DNA from: an uncultured Erythrobacter sp.
GTDB taxonomy: Bacteria; Pseudomonadota; Alphaproteobacteria; Sphingomonadales; Sphingomonadaceae
Assembly (NCBI GenBank): GCA_947499095.1
Contig: CANMMR010000004.1
Coordinates: 124,001-188,000, forward strand
Direction of reading: 5' to 3'
Length of the DNA: 64,000 nt
Part shown: positions 62,989 through 64,000 of the stretch, piece after piece
Numbering within the stretch: the stretch's first letter is position 1
Layout: each line of letters starts with the position of its first letter
Notes under the pieces: generated by a model
The model's database searches: none
What the model was told of the DNA's origin: nothing
What the model saw: the letters and a program-made list of their open reading frames with translations, nothing else
Made by a program: the position numbers and the translations under genes

Positions 62989-63254
62989 CGCGTCGGCGCA
63001 TGGAAATCGGGCGGCTTATCGGCTACCCAGTGCACGAATTTGGCGAGCGCCGGATTTTTCAATATGCGGTCCCGATCCTCGCCGATGCGGGCCAGCTCGG
63101 CATTGGTGAAATTGGCGTGGATGGCACGATGGCAGATCGGGTGGACGGGCACCGTAGCCCGGCCCTTCTTCGATTTCGGCACTGTATGATGCTGCTGTAC
63201 GCGCCGACCCAGCGGACGCTCGCAGACCCAGCACCTATCGGACTCTTTCGTCAT
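62985..63254 (-). CDS. HNH endonuclease domain protein
   Basis: CWVCERPLGRRVQQHHTVPKSKKG...VHPICHRAIHANFTNAELA. Confidence 0.8.
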   Translation of the reverse strand: MTKESDRCWVCERPLGRRVQQHHTVPKSKKGRATVPVHPICHRAIHANFTNAELARIGEDRDRILKNPALAKFVHWVADKPPDFHAPTR

Positions 63255-63267
63255 CCGGTCGGACGGC

Positions 63268-64000
63268 TCACGTCTTTTGCGCCGCCTTTTTCTTCTTCAT
63301 CGTGTCGTGAAAGCGGTCCGCCCAGCCGGGCTTAACCACCTGCTCTGCGCGCACCATGCGCAGGTCCCCGGCACCCACGTCGCGGCTCACCGCGCTTCCC
63401 GCTGCCACGATGGCGTCGGGGCCGATGGTGATCGGAGCGATCAGCGCGCTGTTGGAGCCGATGAAGGCCCGCTCTCCGATCACGGTTTTGTATTTGAAAT
63501 AGCCATCGTAATTACAGGTAATCGTGCCCGCGCCGATATTTGCCCCCGCACCGACCTCTGCATCGCCGAGATAGGTAAGGTGACTTGCCTTAGCGCCTTC
63601 GCCCAGGGTCGCTTTCTTCATCTCGACGAAATTGCCGACGAAGCTGTCCTTCTCCATCACCGCCCCGGGTCGCAGGCGGGCATAAGGGCCGACTTGCGCG
63701 GCTTCGCCGATGGTCGCGCCTTCGATATGGCTGAAACTCTTGATTTGCGCCCCGCTTGCCACGGTGACGCCGGGGCCGAAGACCACGTTCGGGTCGATGG
63801 TCACATCGGCGGCCAGCTTCGTATCGTAGCTGAAGAACACCGTTTCGGGAGCGCGCAGAGTGACGCCCTCGGCCATCCAGTGCTCGCGCTGCTCCACCTG
63901 CCATTGCGCCTCGGCAGCGGCGAGCTCGGCGCGGCTGTTGATCCCGGCGACCTCGTTGGCATCGGTTTCCACGACCACCACCCTGTCGCCACGCGCAATC
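63268..64000 (-). CDS. glmU: bifunctional UDP-GlcNAc pyrophosphorylase/GlcN-1-P acetyltransferase, C-terminal part (5' end outside window)
   Basis: Left-handed beta-helix hexapeptides; [35 protein letters not shown]; frame open to window end. Confidence 0.93.
   Translation of the reverse strand, partial: IARGDRVVVVETDANEVAGINSRAELAAAEAQWQVEQREHWMAEGVTLRAPETVFFSYDTKLAADVTIDPNVVFGPGVTVASGAQIKSFSHIEGATIGEAAQVGPYARLRPGAVMEKDSFVGNFVEMKKATLGEGAKASHLTYLGDAEVGAGANIGAGTITCNYDGYFKYKTVIGERAFIGSNSALIAPITIGPDAIVAAGSAVSRDVGAGDLRMVRAEQVVKPGWADRFHDTMKKKKAAQKT

Noticed and set aside
62985-63254. HNH protein as part of a restriction or defence system
   Set aside because: No methyltransferase, specificity or other defence partner adjacent; neighbours are glmU and a glycan pseudogene

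Overview
GC-rich bacterial chromosomal window, almost certainly an alphaproteobacterium of the Sphingomonadales/Erythrobacteraceae type (inferred from protein families and gene order). No lineage-defining RNA gene was seen. Most of the window is dense housekeeping sequence: tsaB(partial)-rimI-mucR-fur-plsC; corC/ybeY/phoH/miaB; mgtE; nudC; mutY-dciA-DsbA-like-DsbA-like-smc; rpmF-plsX-fabH-ihfA-merR; cysS; a CobT-type VWA protein; fsa; priA; photolyase-related protein; SSADH; ada; TauD; the F1 ATP synthase operon atpHAGDC; and glmU (partial) at the right edge. No rRNA, tRNA, CRISPR array, transposase or prophage module was identified by eye. Items most worth a second look: (i) a non-coding palindromic element at about 28.66-28.89 kb with several hairpins, two of which carry complementary loops; (ii) an S24/HTH repressor with two operator-like palindromes over its putative promoter and two divergent small ORFs; (iii) a small Cys-containing lipoprotein gene inside the atp operon between atpG and atpD; (iv) a translationally coupled GtrB/methyltransferase/GtrA/membrane-protein operon, with a doubly broken O-antigen-ligase-like pseudogene a few kb downstream; (v) a secreted non-barrel protein with a TonB-box-like N-terminus. 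I found no convincing new multi-gene defence or mobile system. Candidates are graded accordingly. All assignments are from reading sequence and recalled family motifs; no database search was run.
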